Positions 8,614 through 19,100 are shown, counted from the first letter of the stretch. The stretch: 64,000 bases of DNA from Hahellaceae bacterium (GCA_024234505.1 JACKOD010000005.1:248001-312000); one strand, 5' to 3'. Numbers and translations are program-made. The notes: generated by a model from the sequence alone, not told the origin.

Positions 8614-9387
8614 CTATTCGGTTTGAGGCTGAAACATCTCCGGCATGGGAAGTCCTTCCTTCGCCAATATTTGTTCATAGACTCCATTAGCAAGAATAGC
8701 TTTCAAGCCCTGATTAAAAGCATTAATGATCGCGGTATGATTCGGATTTTTGTAGCCACTGACAACGTACAGGTAATTGTTACTTAGCGGCGTGCGACTA
8801 AATGCAATATGTTTGTAGCTTTCTGGCAGGGAGGCGCGAATCCGTGTTTTGGCTACCAGCTCGTTTTCGATCGCCAGATCTACTCGGTGCTTTACCAGCA
8901 TACTGATACCCTGGGTGAATTCGGTGACTTCAAAAAGCGTATAGTCGTTAGCTTTCAGAAATTGTTCGTCGTATCCGTAGTCTCGAACTACCGCGATGGT
9001 TTTGCCTTTGAGACTGCTCAGCCCGTTATATTCAAATCCGCTGTCGAGGCGCTTGATGAATTTTACCGGGCCATCAAGATAAGGGCGGCTGAACATAAAA
9101 TCCTGACTGCGTTCCTGCGTCCACCAGGCATCCAGAATTGCATCCACACGACCCGCGCGGGTTTCCTCCAGCGCACGAGCCCAGGGCATGATCTTGTTTT
9201 GAACCTCATAGCCCTGCGTTTTTAGTGCAGCATTGGCCAGTTGTACCGACACTCCGCCATGGGGATGATGTTCGTCGATATAAGGAGGCCAGGGGTCCGC
9301 GCCTGCCGTAATAATGACAGGCTGAGGGGCCGCAGCAAGCAAGCGGAATGAAAGAAAAAACAAACTGAAAAACAGAGTGGTCTGCAT
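8614..9387 (-). CDS. Periplasmic solute-binding protein, family 3 (amino-acid type)
   Basis: A 257-residue exported protein with a Phe/Leu-rich signal peptide ending near residue 20 (LLAAA). The mature part has family-3 hallmarks: ADPWPPYIDEHHPHGGVSVQL at the start, MPWARALEETRAGRVDAIL, SRPYLDGPVKFIKR, and LSSLKGKTIAVVRDYGYDEQF for the second lobe. Such proteins bind polar amino acids or act as orphan sensory binding proteins. No permease or ATPase gene is adjacent, so this copy is an orphan. It is convergent with the upstream operon and followed on its strand by no other gene. Confidence 0.85.
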   Translation of the reverse strand: MQTTLFFSLFFLSFRLLAAAPQPVIITAGADPWPPYIDEHHPHGGVSVQLANAALKTQGYEVQNKIMPWARALEETRAGRVDAILDAWWTQERSQDFMFSRPYLDGPVKFIKRLDSGFEYNGLSSLKGKTIAVVRDYGYDEQFLKANDYTLFEVTEFTQGISMLVKHRVDLAIENELVAKTRIRASLPESYKHIAFSRTPLSNNYLYVVSGYKNPNHTAIINAFNQGLKAILANGVYEQILAKEGLPMPEMFQPQTE

Positions 9388-9450
9388 TGGCGCCTTGAAT
9401 AACGAACCGGGGTAACATCAGTCTAGTCAACCCCTGATACGTTCTTCAAA

Positions 9451-10170
9451 TTATCTGCGAGTTTTTTCGTTTAGGGCACTCAGTCCGAGCATGCACATGG
9501 CCAGGATAAACGCGGTATACCCCATGGCTTTACGAAAAGCCTTCAACCAGGACATTTCAATATTGAGTGTGCCATGATCAACCGAGACGTTGCTGATAGT
9601 CAGAGCGGCTAACCGATGGGAATGCTTTTTGGCATCAAGTTGGTAGATGGGCCGGTTGGACAGACGCTCACTGAGTTTACGCTGAACAAAGTCCACCAGG
9701 CTGGCCAGTGTTTCGGATTTAACCTGATTGATTTTGTCGGCATCAATACGAAACATCTTCATTATCCCGTCCAGTTGCCGGGCGCCTTCTTTCATTACGG
9801 CCTTTTCTTCATCCGACGCGAGCCAATCCAGCTGCACCACCTTGAGCTGGCTCAGGTAGAAGGCAGAATCGGCCTCCCGATACTCAGGCCAGGCACTTAA
9901 GGTAATTCGCCCTCGAGAGTTTCTGCCCAGATAGCGAATACTGATTTCCGCGCCAAAGACTACTTCGCCGCCGGCTTTGAGCTTCAGGTCGGGCTGGTCA
10001 ACCAGATATTGAATTCCCCATTTCTGGCCTTCAATGGGAAAAAGCCCGTTGAGCTGGGTGCGAATCAGGCTCTGGTTAATCTTGACGGTCATATTCATCC
10101 ATTCAGTGACCGTCAGTGCTGCGCCCAGTAGGGGGGCCGTAGTGACCACCGCGAGTGTCTTTATGTCCAT
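9451..10170 (-). CDS. DUF1439/YceB-like exported or membrane protein
   Basis: A 239-residue protein with an N-terminal hydrophobic segment and a C-terminal membrane helix (about 212-230, MGYTAFILAMCMLGLSAL). The middle resembles the YceB/DUF1439 lipid-binding-like fold: INQSLIRTQLNGLFPIE, GRITLSAWPEYREADSAFYL, then QLKVVQLDWL and RPIYQLD. This is pattern similarity without a search, and YceB is a lipoprotein without the C-terminal helix seen here. It is transcribed away from the chemosensory operon at 10495, sharing a 324-bp intergenic region. Confidence 0.45.
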   Translation of the reverse strand: MDIKTLAVVTTAPLLGAALTVTEWMNMTVKINQSLIRTQLNGLFPIEGQKWGIQYLVDQPDLKLKAGGEVVFGAEISIRYLGRNSRGRITLSAWPEYREADSAFYLSQLKVVQLDWLASDEEKAVMKEGARQLDGIMKMFRIDADKINQVKSETLASLVDFVQRKLSERLSNRPIYQLDAKKHSHRLAALTISNVSVDHGTLNIEMSWLKAFRKAMGYTAFILAMCMLGLSALNEKTRR

Positions 10171-10416
10171 ATTTCTATTTGTCCATATTTCTGTCGTCGT
10201 GTTTTAGTAAGGGATCAGGAGGACTAGACAACAAAACCTCCCGAAGGAAGCTACATGCCGACACAATAGCCTGCAAGGAAATAATATTGCAGGTACTTTT
10301 GTACATTTGTCGCAGGAAATTATCACAGGAAACGCACCTTGGTAACAGCCTGAAATGGTCTAAATCACGGCATTACAGTGACTGAATCAGCTTTACGAAA
10401 AATTACATGATTTTTT

Positions 10417-10444
10417 TTGAAGATTCCTAACCCCTATCTATATT
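10417..10444 (+). promoter_or_regulatory. Candidate sigma70 promoter for the chemosensory operon
   Basis: TTGAAG (10417-10422), a 16-bp spacer and TATATT (10439-10444) lie about 50 bp before the first gene. A ribosome site GGAGAAAAGGA precedes the ATG at 10495. The rest of the 10171-10494 gap is AT-rich; it holds a 7-bp inverted repeat CCTGCAA/TTGCAGG (10270-10293) and no gene that I can support. Confidence 0.45.
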
Positions 10445-10494
10445 AGTACTTATCAGTTGACGGGTAGTTTCCCTAGCAACGGAGAAAAGGACTT

Positions 10495-11253
10495 ATGGAC
10501 AAGATAGTAATTTCTCATTTGGGTTTGAAGGATAAAGATCTCACGCTCATCAAGAACCTGTTTCGGCTAAATACCACCTGGTTTGGCAATTTCGAATTGG
10601 CAGCCACGTCTGGGACAAGCGAGGGACAGATCATCCTCATTGATCAGGACGAGCCGCGTGCGCGCATGTTGTGGCGTCAAATGCAGGCGCATTATCCTAA
10701 AGACTGCGTTATCAGTATTGGTCGTTCGGCAGACGAAGCTTCTCTTGGCGGGCAGCATCTTGGCAGGCCGATTGTTTTCCGGCGCCTCACCGAGGCACTG
10801 ACCAACGCGACCAGCATGTCTAAGCAGTCCCGCGCCTCCGGTAGTTCGCAGCCCCGTATTCTCGTGGTGGATGATAATTTACCTGTACGCACTTTTATGA
10901 AGCAAAAGCTGCATGATTTGTATGCAGGCTCCTATGGTGTGGCGCTGGCGTGCTCTGGTGAAGAAGCGGTGGAAATGGCGCAATCAAATACCTTTGATCT
11001 GGTATTTATGGATGTGATGATGGATGGCATGGATGGGTATCGCGCCTGTCGGCAGCTTAAGTCCATTCGGGAAATGCCAGTGGTGATGCTGACCAGTAAA
11101 AGCTCCACGCTGAACCGTGTTAAAGCTCACATGTCGGGGTGTGACGGCTTTATTACCAAGCCGCCCGATGATAATGAGTTAATGCAGGTCGTCAGCAAGC
11201 ATCTGAGCAAAAAGTTACCAAGGACCGAAATGGAACACTGGGCCACTGCCTAG
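10495..11253 (+). CDS. Response regulator with an extra N-terminal (degenerate receiver-like) domain, PilG-like
   Basis: A 252-residue protein. Residues about 120-240 form a standard receiver: ILVVDDNLPVRTF with the acidic pair, LVFMDVMMDGMDGY with the phospho-Asp, MLTSKSS, and ITKPPDD with the conserved Lys. Residues 1-110 (IILIDQDEPRARMLWRQM, a later GRPIVFRRLTEAL) look receiver-like but lack the usual phospho-Asp context, so this may be a pseudo-receiver. There is no output domain; like PilG/CheY it would act by protein contact. It is the first gene of the chemosensory operon. Confidence 0.85.
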   Translation: MDKIVISHLGLKDKDLTLIKNLFRLNTTWFGNFELAATSGTSEGQIILIDQDEPRARMLWRQMQAHYPKDCVISIGRSADEASLGGQHLGRPIVFRRLTEALTNATSMSKQSRASGSSQPRILVVDDNLPVRTFMKQKLHDLYAGSYGVALACSGEEAVEMAQSNTFDLVFMDVMMDGMDGYRACRQLKSIREMPVVMLTSKSSTLNRVKAHMSGCDGFITKPPDDNELMQVVSKHLSKKLPRTEMEHWATA

Positions 11254-11351
11254 CTGTTTGATTTTGTTCAGGAGACCTAGGAAACAGGTCATAGATCAAC
11301 GTATGCGGGCGCGATTGGGTGACCGTCACGAACGTGATAAAGGAGATAACA

Positions 11352-11711
11352 ATGAAAAAAGTTCTGATCGTCGATGACAGTGAAACAGATTTGAAATATC
11401 TGCAAAAAATTGTCAATGAAGCCCACTACACCACGATTACGGCCCGTTCCGGGAAAGAAGCCATCGAAAAGGCCCGTCATGAAAAGCCCAGCTTGATACT
11501 GATGGACATTATCATGGGAGACATGGACGGATTCAGTACCTGCAGGGAAATTACCCGGGATCCTGATCTTAAAGAAATCCCCGTCGTTTTTGTCAGCAGC
11601 AAGAATCAGCGCGCAGATCATTTGTGGGCAAACCGACAAGGCGCGAAAGCGTTGATTACCAAGCCTTACCGGAATGAAGAGATTCTGACGCAATTGCAGG
11701 CTTATGCCTGA
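11352..11711 (+). CDS. Single-domain response regulator, PilH/CheY-like
   Basis: A 119-residue receiver. KKVLIVDDSETDLKYLQ carries the acidic pair, LILMDIIMGDMDGFSTC the phospho-Asp, VVFVSSKNQ the Ser/Thr position and LITKPYRNEEIL the conserved Lys. The start at 11352 is chosen because AAAGGAG lies just upstream and the protein then begins at the first beta strand; an earlier in-frame ATG would add 11 non-homologous residues. In Pil/Chp systems a second regulator of this kind often serves as phosphate sink or antagonist; that role here is inferred. Confidence 0.88.
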   Translation: MKKVLIVDDSETDLKYLQKIVNEAHYTTITARSGKEAIEKARHEKPSLILMDIIMGDMDGFSTCREITRDPDLKEIPVVFVSSKNQRADHLWANRQGAKALITKPYRNEEILTQLQAYA

Positions 11712-11915
11712 CTAAGAAGCAGCGCTGGGTAAGAAGGGTATCAAATCCCGTTTTCTGATCAGTTGGCGGCCAGTCGATGTGATGGGGAATTCGCCTGTCT
11801 GTTAGGTCGTTAATGATCCGGGGCTGATTGACTGCCCCAGGGCGATTAATGGAATTATGGTTTGCGGGGCAGCCTGGCTTACTTCAGCTCGGCGTCAAAA
11901 AGGGAGGAGGGATGT

Positions 11916-12617
11916 ATGGATCAGGAACTTAATGTGCAAGATCAGCGCGCCAGAAGGGAGTCCCGGCACGCATTGGCAGGAGCCGAATCCGAGGCAAATG
12001 AGGGGCCGAGAGATAACACCTGGTTATCACCCTCGCAGGCCTTCAGTGTATTGCACCGTCGTCTGGATTCATCCGCAGTTAAAACCCAGATTTCCTCCGA
12101 GATCACCGCCACGCAGTGGGTGGCGCTTCCCTTAGGTGAAGTGGGTTTGCTTCTTCCCGTCACCTGGCCTAAAGAACTGGTTGATGCCGTTCCTCTTTGT
12201 GATGTGCCTTTTGCACCCGCCTGGTTGCGAGGGTTTGTGAATTTACGCAGCCAGCCAGTGCCTGTGGTGGATTTGGTTCGTTACTTCGGCCTGGGAAATT
12301 CGAACGCACTGACGGAGACCAATCTGGATTTCGGTGCGCGCTCGCAAAACCCGGAAGTCCAGAAAAAGACCGATTGGATCCGTTCCGGACGTCGACAGTC
12401 CTATTTACTTCGCGTAGGCGAAGGACGGAAGGCATTTGCACTGGAAGTGGATTGCTTTCCTCAAAAACTGTTGCTGAAAGAGGAAACCCGAGTTTCGCGA
12501 GCGATTAGTTTACCTACTCAATTACAGCGTTGTGCAGGCGATCTTTTTTACCATGAACGACTTTGGGTTGAATGGGATTTAAAGCGTTTTTGTCAGTCGT
12601 TATCAGAAAATTTGTAG
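11916..12617 (+). CDS. CheW-like coupling protein, PilI-like
   Basis: A 233-residue protein with a roughly 70-residue polar N-terminal leader, then a CheW fold: VALPLGEVGLLLPVTWPKEL, then FAPAWLRGFVNLRSQPVPVV and DLVRYFGLG, and a late KAFALEVDCFPQKLLL. CheW proteins link chemoreceptor tips to CheA. The start at 11916 has an excellent GGAGGAGG six bases upstream. The preceding 11712-11915 stretch holds a short inverted repeat (CCGGGGC/GCCCCAGG) but no gene. Confidence 0.8.
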   Translation: MDQELNVQDQRARRESRHALAGAESEANEGPRDNTWLSPSQAFSVLHRRLDSSAVKTQISSEITATQWVALPLGEVGLLLPVTWPKELVDAVPLCDVPFAPAWLRGFVNLRSQPVPVVDLVRYFGLGNSNALTETNLDFGARSQNPEVQKKTDWIRSGRRQSYLLRVGEGRKAFALEVDCFPQKLLLKEETRVSRAISLPTQLQRCAGDLFYHERLWVEWDLKRFCQSLSENL

Positions 12618-12781
12618 TACACGACTCGTCGTGCACTCAAGGAGTACGATCGCATCCAGCCGGGTTGGGTTCGTCTCTTTAAAATGGAATGCCTGTTAGA
12701 TTTGGCGTTATTTTGCATCGCGAAGTACGCATTGACAGGTGTAAGAGCTCAACAGGAAATGATCTCTGCAGGAGACAAGTT

Positions 12782-14011
12782 ATGACGAAGTGGAAAAGCC
12801 TGATTACCTCATCCCTCTGTATGCTGGCATTTAGCCATTCAACGCTGTCAATCGCCGCATCACCGGGTGTTTACAGTGATCGTATTGTGGTTGGGGGCGT
12901 TATGGATCTCGAAGGCCACTCTCGTGGCCTGGGATTGGGGATGCAAGAAGGGGTACGTGCCGCCTTTAAAGATGTAAAGGTACAAGGCAGGCGCCTGGAA
13001 TTTATCACCGCAAACGATTCCTACACGCCGGATCTCACCGTGAAACAAACGCAACGTATGATTGATGAGGGAGCGTTTGTGATGCTGGGGAATGTCGGTA
13101 CGCCCACGGCGAAGGTCGCCCTCCCTATTTTGGCTCAGAACAAGGTGCCTGCTGTGGGGTTCTTTACTGGCGCAGGGTTATTGAGACCGGGCGAAGGTGA
13201 TGTGGTTAATTTCCGTGCCAGCTATATCCAGGAAACGGCCGCCGTTATTTCACAGGGAATTCAAGCCGGTCTGGAACCTCAGGAGATTTGTGCTTATGTC
13301 CAGAACGATGCTTACGGTATGGCCGGTGTAGAAGGCATCCGTCAAGCGTTAAGGCTGCAGAGCCGCTCCCGGAACTTAGTGAAAACACTCGATCAGGTGC
13401 TGGAGGTGTACGGTGAGAACCCGGCTCGCAATGGGTTAGGCCCCGTGGGCGTTTATGAGCGCAATACACTGACCTCGCGTGCGGGATACGAGTCGCTAAA
13501 ACATTGGGAAAGCCAGCAAGGTGCGCGCTGCAAACTGGTGGTGACGGTGGGCACCTACAATGCAATAGCGCGTTTCGCCGCGTATTCCCGCAGCAAGGGG
13601 GAAGATTGGTTGATAAGTGCGGTGTCATTTACCGGGGCAGATGTACTGGGTGAAACACTGGAACAGTTTGGCGTGAAAGATCGGGTCATTGTGACTCAGG
13701 TTGTTCCGGATTTGCATGCCAATATTCCCTTGATTAATCAGGCACGCAAAGACCTGGGAGATCGTTTCAGCTATGTGAGTCTGGAAGGCTATATCGTCGG
13801 AAAAATGTTCGTAGCCATGCTGGAAAAAATTCCCGGAGAGATCACGCGTGACGCCTTCATGCAGGTGGTAAAAAACAGCAAGTTTGATGTGGGCGGTATC
13901 GTGCTTGATTTTCAGGGAGACAATCAAGGCTCCGATCTGGTCACAGTGACCTATTACAAGGATAAGAAATATCAGGCGATCGGGCCGGACCAGTGGCGGG
14001 AAATCCTCTGA
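12782..14011 (+). CDS. Periplasmic ligand-binding protein, branched-chain amino acid (Leu/Ile/Val) type
   Basis: A 409-residue exported protein. The start at 12782 is preferred over an upstream in-frame one because it has AGGAG before it and gives a clean signal peptide (cleavage near SIAA/SP, about residue 28). The mature protein shows the family opening YSDRIVVGGVMDLEGHSRGL, then EGVRAAFKDV, an NDSYTPDLTVKQTQRMIDEG segment, and FMQVVKNSKFDVGGIVLDF near the end. It lies inside the chemosensory operon, between CheW and the MCP, rather than beside permease genes. It may therefore deliver ligand to the receptor (inference). Confidence 0.85.
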   Translation: MTKWKSLITSSLCMLAFSHSTLSIAASPGVYSDRIVVGGVMDLEGHSRGLGLGMQEGVRAAFKDVKVQGRRLEFITANDSYTPDLTVKQTQRMIDEGAFVMLGNVGTPTAKVALPILAQNKVPAVGFFTGAGLLRPGEGDVVNFRASYIQETAAVISQGIQAGLEPQEICAYVQNDAYGMAGVEGIRQALRLQSRSRNLVKTLDQVLEVYGENPARNGLGPVGVYERNTLTSRAGYESLKHWESQQGARCKLVVTVGTYNAIARFAAYSRSKGEDWLISAVSFTGADVLGETLEQFGVKDRVIVTQVVPDLHANIPLINQARKDLGDRFSYVSLEGYIVGKMFVAMLEKIPGEITRDAFMQVVKNSKFDVGGIVLDFQGDNQGSDLVTVTYYKDKKYQAIGPDQWREIL

Positions 14012-14080
14012 TTCGGGTTCTTTCCAAACCCAAAGGCATGTTGAAAACCACCGAGTTTAATGGATTCATGGAGAAAGAAA

Positions 14081-16033
14081 ATGAACTCAAACGCAGATAC
14101 CGTTCCATTTGAAACGCGGCCTGCCCGCAAAAGTCAGCGCCATCTGTTGTCAGGCATGTCCATCGGACGCCGATTGCTGGTACAAACGTTAACTATGGGG
14201 GGCGTGCTGGCGCTTATTGCCGCACTGGCGTTCTTTTCACTGAGTTATGCCCGCCATACATTGCTGGATTTACACCATAAAGTGGATGAAACCACCGCTA
14301 TCACCTTATTGGTGAGCGGCTTGCAACGCGGATTTGTAGACAACCTGAACAACCTGAACAGCGGTATGTTGACCTGGTCTGACGCCGCGAAAACGGTGGC
14401 CGCAACCAAAGCCCGCTTTAGTTCGGACTGGAATGTGCTTCGTGATCGCTATCAGGGCGACCAGAACGATGCGAACTGGATGAAAATGAAAGCCGGGGTG
14501 GCCGAAGTCAACACGGCATTCTCGGAATTCGAGAACCTGGGAAGCAATCAGTCCAGAGCTGCACTGGAACTCTTTATTCTGAACGACCTTTCGACGCAGA
14601 TTGATCCGTTTTTAACAGCTGCGAATGCTTACACAGAAGCCCTCAGAACCGAAGGCCAATCAGCCTTTGGGGACTCGGAAACCACACTGACTCGTAGTCT
14701 ATACCTGGGGAGCCTGATTATTTTTCTGGGGATGACGCTGGCGATTGCACTGGGTATTTTTATTCGTCGATCCATCGTCAACCCGGTGGCAGCGATCAAG
14801 GCGACAGTGAATTCGGTTGAGGCGGGTGACACTGATGCCCGTACAGGCATTGTCGGACAGGACGAGTTGGCCGCACTGGGGCAGGCGCTGGATCACTTGC
14901 TGGATGAAAAAGTGGCTGCGCTGATTCAGGCAGAACAAGACAACGAAACGCTGAATGAATCAGTTATTGAGCTACTGGAGAGTACCTCACGACTCAGTGA
15001 TCGGGATCTGACCCATCGTCTGGTGGTTCGCGAAGACGTAACCGGCCCGGTAGCCGACTCGCTGAACCTGATGACGAAGGAGTTGTCAGAGGCGCTCGTC
15101 AGCATTCGCAAGGTGGGAGATTACGTGGGTGTTTCCAGTGTCACGGTGGATGAGCAAACACGCAAAGTGGTGCATGTGGCCGCACAGGAACGCCAGCTTG
15201 TAGAACAGGCCAGACAAAAGCTGGATGTGCTTTCTCTGGAAATGGCGCGGATTTCCGATTGGTGCCAAAGCTGTAACCAAATTGCCCAGCATGCCTCCAC
15301 GACCACGGACAAAGCCTTTGAAGCGGTAGGTAACACGGTCAGCAGTATGGATGAAATCCGGGACTCGATCAGCGAAACAGAAAAACGGATTAAGCGCTTG
15401 TCTGAGCGGTCACAGGAAATCAGCAGTATCGTCGACATTATCAGCAGCATTGCGGAACGTACACACGTTCTGGCATTGAACGCCAGTATGCAGGCGGCAG
15501 CCGCAGGGGATGCCGGTCGTGGATTTGCGGTGGTCGCCGACGAAGTTCAGCGTTTAGCGGAAAGCTCGCGGGGCGCGACATCGCAGATCAGTGGTCTGGT
15601 CAGAAATATCCAGATGGAAACGGCAGATGCCGTAGACACGATGAACAGAAGTATTACCCAGGTGGTGAATGGTTCCCGTCGGGCTGAACAAGCGGGTGTA
15701 CAGATGCAGGAAACGCAAACCACAACACGGGAGCTGGTAACCTCGGTAGAGCGCATTTCGGTGAACTCGCTGGCGCAGGCCAGTGAAGCCGAAGCGCTGA
15801 AGGCCCAGGCAGAGCGGATTGTAAAAAGTACCCAAATGACAGATCAGGAGCTGACCCGCCAGTCACATCATACTGAACGTCTGCGTGCTGCTTCGAAAAT
15901 ATTGCAAAAAACGGTCGATTTGTTTGAACTTCCCGAAATCAAGCATATTGAACTTGATCTGCCTGAGGCAGGTAACGATCTCGAACCGCTGGCCGACACT
16001 GAGTCCAATTCATTGTTAAAGACAGCAAGTTAA
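14081..16033 (+). CDS. Methyl-accepting chemotaxis protein, PilJ-like
   Basis: A 650-residue receptor. TM1 lies around 33-52 (GVLALIAALAFFSLSYA) and TM2 around 206-226 (GSLIIFLGMTLAIALGIF), bracketing a helical periplasmic domain of about 150 residues. A HAMP domain follows TM2. The signalling hairpin is clear: NASMQAAAAGDAGRGFAVV, then ADEVQRLAESS, close to the PilJ version of the tip. The start at 14081 is supported by GGAG at proper spacing; an ATG 21 bp upstream is less well placed. No CheR or CheB gene is nearby, so methylation-based adaptation, if any, must come from elsewhere. Confidence 0.9.
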   Translation: MNSNADTVPFETRPARKSQRHLLSGMSIGRRLLVQTLTMGGVLALIAALAFFSLSYARHTLLDLHHKVDETTAITLLVSGLQRGFVDNLNNLNSGMLTWSDAAKTVAATKARFSSDWNVLRDRYQGDQNDANWMKMKAGVAEVNTAFSEFENLGSNQSRAALELFILNDLSTQIDPFLTAANAYTEALRTEGQSAFGDSETTLTRSLYLGSLIIFLGMTLAIALGIFIRRSIVNPVAAIKATVNSVEAGDTDARTGIVGQDELAALGQALDHLLDEKVAALIQAEQDNETLNESVIELLESTSRLSDRDLTHRLVVREDVTGPVADSLNLMTKELSEALVSIRKVGDYVGVSSVTVDEQTRKVVHVAAQERQLVEQARQKLDVLSLEMARISDWCQSCNQIAQHASTTTDKAFEAVGNTVSSMDEIRDSISETEKRIKRLSERSQEISSIVDIISSIAERTHVLALNASMQAAAAGDAGRGFAVVADEVQRLAESSRGATSQISGLVRNIQMETADAVDTMNRSITQVVNGSRRAEQAGVQMQETQTTTRELVTSVERISVNSLAQASEAEALKAQAERIVKSTQMTDQELTRQSHHTERLRAASKILQKTVDLFELPEIKHIELDLPEAGNDLEPLADTESNSLLKTAS

Positions 16034-16101
16034 TCCGGGTTGCCACGTTAATCTGGATTGTCATTTTAATTTGGATTGTCATTTCAATTTGGATTGTCAC
16101 T
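16030..16101 (+). repeat. Four tandem 18-bp repeats between the MCP and cheA genes
   Basis: Four head-to-tail 18-bp units fill 16030-16047, 16048-16065, 16066-16083 and 16084-16101. The middle two read TTAATCTGGATTGTCATT and TTAATTTGGATTGTCATT; the first is the most diverged (TTAATCCGGGTTGCCACG) and overlaps the MCP stop codon. They lie 86 bp before the CheA start. Function is unknown: a regulator-binding array, an mRNA element or a slippage product are all possible. Confidence 0.85.
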
Positions 16102-16140
16102 TTGTTTTATCAATCCGGCAAACCGATGAACCGCTACGTA

Positions 16141-16162
16141 GCGCACTTGCGACAAAGTGCGC
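16141..16162 (+). other. Hairpin in the cheA leader
   Basis: GCGCACTT (16141-16148) pairs with AAGTGCGC (16155-16162) around a 6-nt loop, ending 24 bp before the CheA start. It covers an alternative GTG at 16157, which is one reason for preferring the ATG at 16187. It may modulate translation of cheA. Confidence 0.5.
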
Positions 16163-16186
16163 AGGCCTGAGGAGGCAGGGAAGGCG

Positions 16187-19100
16187 ATGGAGATGGTCAC
16201 TGAAATTGTTGAAACGGTCATTCTTGATCTCGAAGAGCAACTGGCATATGACTCGGATATGGATTCTGCGTCGCTGACGGATCTGTTGGTCGGCGGGTTG
16301 GAAAATGTTGCCATGGCTCTGGAAATGGCCAACATGACGGATATGGTGAAACGCTGTGAACGATTGCAGGCTCAGCTGACCGAACCCAAAGTGCGAACCG
16401 CATCGGATCGGGAACAATCGCAGCGGCAATCGAAAAGCATACTGGCCTGGCTGAAGCGTCTGGCGGGGCTGGTGAGTCAAGAGCAGCTAAATCAAACGCC
16501 TGAAGTCGTGCAGGCGTTGTCTGACCAGTCTTCGATGGTGCCGGAGGTGTCTGTTCCGGACAGGTTGGACGATGACCTCTCCGTGTTGAGTGATTCTGTG
16601 GTGAGAGAGGCATCCGACAATGCGTTTGATACCACGACCTGGCCAGCGACGATGGAAAGTCGTCCTCCTCTGACCTCGGCACAAAGTGAAATGTTGCAGC
16701 AGTTGTGGGTCGAAGTTGAAGACTTGCTTCCGGAACTGGAAGAAATTCAGGCAGAGGCGGGAGAGGATGCAACGGCTATCTCACGCTATGTTGATTTGTT
16801 GCAGAATCTGATTCAAACCGCCGAATTTCTGGGCTTAAAAGGCTTGGGGCATTTTGTGGCGCTGTTGTGTGAACGCCTGTTGCATTGCAACGTAACATCT
16901 GACGATCTTCAGTTATTGCTGTTTACCTGGCCGCAGCGTTTGCAGCTTTATTTGACGGAAGGTGCCAGTGAATCGGCCGCTATCGCGTTGCTGGATTATC
17001 TTGATGATGATCTCTGGGGCGGACAGAAAATTGAGTTGTTGGAAAGCCAGCAGCTTTTGGTGGGGCTGTTGACCTTGCCGGACGTTGACGAAGAAACCCC
17101 TGCCGTGCGTGTTTGGGAGGCAGAAGATGTCTTGCTGGGGGAAAATGGCGAGATAGCGAGCGCGGATCCAAACGATGATATATGGCAAGCCTTTTTACAG
17201 GATGCCCCGGTACAAATGGCGCAGTTGGCTCAGGCACTGACACAACTGAATTCGCACCTGACACAGGGTGAGTCTCTGGACTCCTTGCATGGCTTTCTGC
17301 ATCAGGCTCAGCGTTCCAGTCATACGCTGAAAGGCTCCGCCAATCTATTGGGAATTAAGGGCGTTGCCAACCTGAGTCATGCGCTGGAAGATACGTTCGA
17401 AGGGCTGGTGAACGACGACCAGCCTTTAAGTGTACCGTTGCGGCGATTGCTGGACGAAGCCATTGATTGCCTCAGTATGATGATTGACGCATTACTGGGC
17501 CTGGATTCTGCGCCAGATAATGCGCTGGATATTCTGCGGCAAGTCAGCGACTGGCGTGCGGTTAATCAGGCACCGTTGATCGAAGCACCGACGGCACCGG
17601 GGCGTCTGTCCGAAGAGGAGACGGCAAGCGGGGACCTTTTCAATGCATCGAGCGAGTTGTCTGTGACCGAAACCGAAACGAATGAGACGACGGTACCGGC
17701 GTTGACAGCATTGCCGAGAGCCGAAAGCGAGGATGACGAAGAAGAGACTGATGAAATGTTGCTCCTCGCTGAAGAAATGAGTGTGAACAATGTTCAGACG
17801 CGAGAACTTTACAAGCGCATCCAGTCGGTAGGATTGCAGTTAAAACGCCAGGATAACTTGTTACAGGCACGTCGAATGGACCTGGAAGGCTGGGTCGATG
17901 GTCGCAGCATGGCGAGAACCCATCGCACCGTCGAGCCACAGAATGAAGAGTTTGATCCCTTGGAACTGGATCGCTATGACGACCTGCATCGAAGTACTCA
18001 CCAATACTTCGAAGCAGTGGCCGATGTCCGGGCACTCAATGAGCAGCTGCAGGATCATCTGGATCGAATGGATCGACTGATGGGGCAGCAACACCGTTTT
18101 ATTGATCAATTGCAGCATCAACTCCTGTCTCGGCAGCGGATTAGTGCCGAAACCCTTGCACCGCGGCTGCAGCGTTGTGTGCGTCAGGCTGCCAGACAGT
18201 GTGACAAGCAAGTCGTGCTGGAAATCGCCGGAGGCCAACTAGGCATTGACCGACAGATGCTCGAAAAGCTGGCTCCGGCACTCATGCACTTGCTGCGCAA
18301 TGCTGTTGATCACGGAATCGAAAGTGATATCCAGCGGCTGGAATCGGGTAAGTCACCTGAGGGGAATATACAGCTGACCTTCAGTCAGCAAGGCCGCTTT
18401 CTGAATATCCTGTTGCAGGATGATGGCAGAGGGCTCGACTTTGATGCCATTTACCGTCGAGCGTTGTCACGTAAGTTGATAAGCCCGGATAGTCCACGAC
18501 CGACGGATGCGGATCTGGCGAATATGATCTGGCTGTCAGGCTTTTCGACTCGCGATAGCGCTACCCATGTTTCTGGCCGGGGGATCGGAATGGATGCGGT
18601 CAAAGCGCAAATTGAAGCCCTGGGAGGGCAGGTAAGACGGATAGACGTCGCCCAGGGCAGCGGCTTCGAGTTACGGCTGCCAGTGAAAGAAATTACACAA
18701 TATATGCTGTTGGTCTCTGTTTCAGGCAAACGTTTTGCTGTGCCAACGGCCAATTTGCAGCAGATATTGCCCAGAGATCACTATCCTTGCCAACAGATTG
18801 GCGGGCAGCGTTATCTGACTTATCAGGATCAACTGTATCGTTATGAAGATCTGGCTGAATGTCTGCAACTTTCAGGGGACACAGATGATGCCCGCAGAGC
18901 CATGATTCTACTGCACTGGAATGATCAGTGGATAGCGCTGGCAGTCAACTCGCTGGTGAGCGGTGAGCAGTTGGTGCAGCGTGGCAGTGGTCTGTTACTT
19001 CCTCGCCTGCACGGGCTGTCGGGGTTAAGTATTCTCGGCGATGGCTCGTTGGTTCCGGTGCTTAATTTGGCCGAATTACTTGCGTCAGAAGAGAACTCTC

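Noticed and set aside
12689..12781. Longer start for the Leu/Ile/Val-type binding protein
   Set aside because: The 31 added residues would bury the signal peptide, and the ATG at 12782 has a proper AGGAG.
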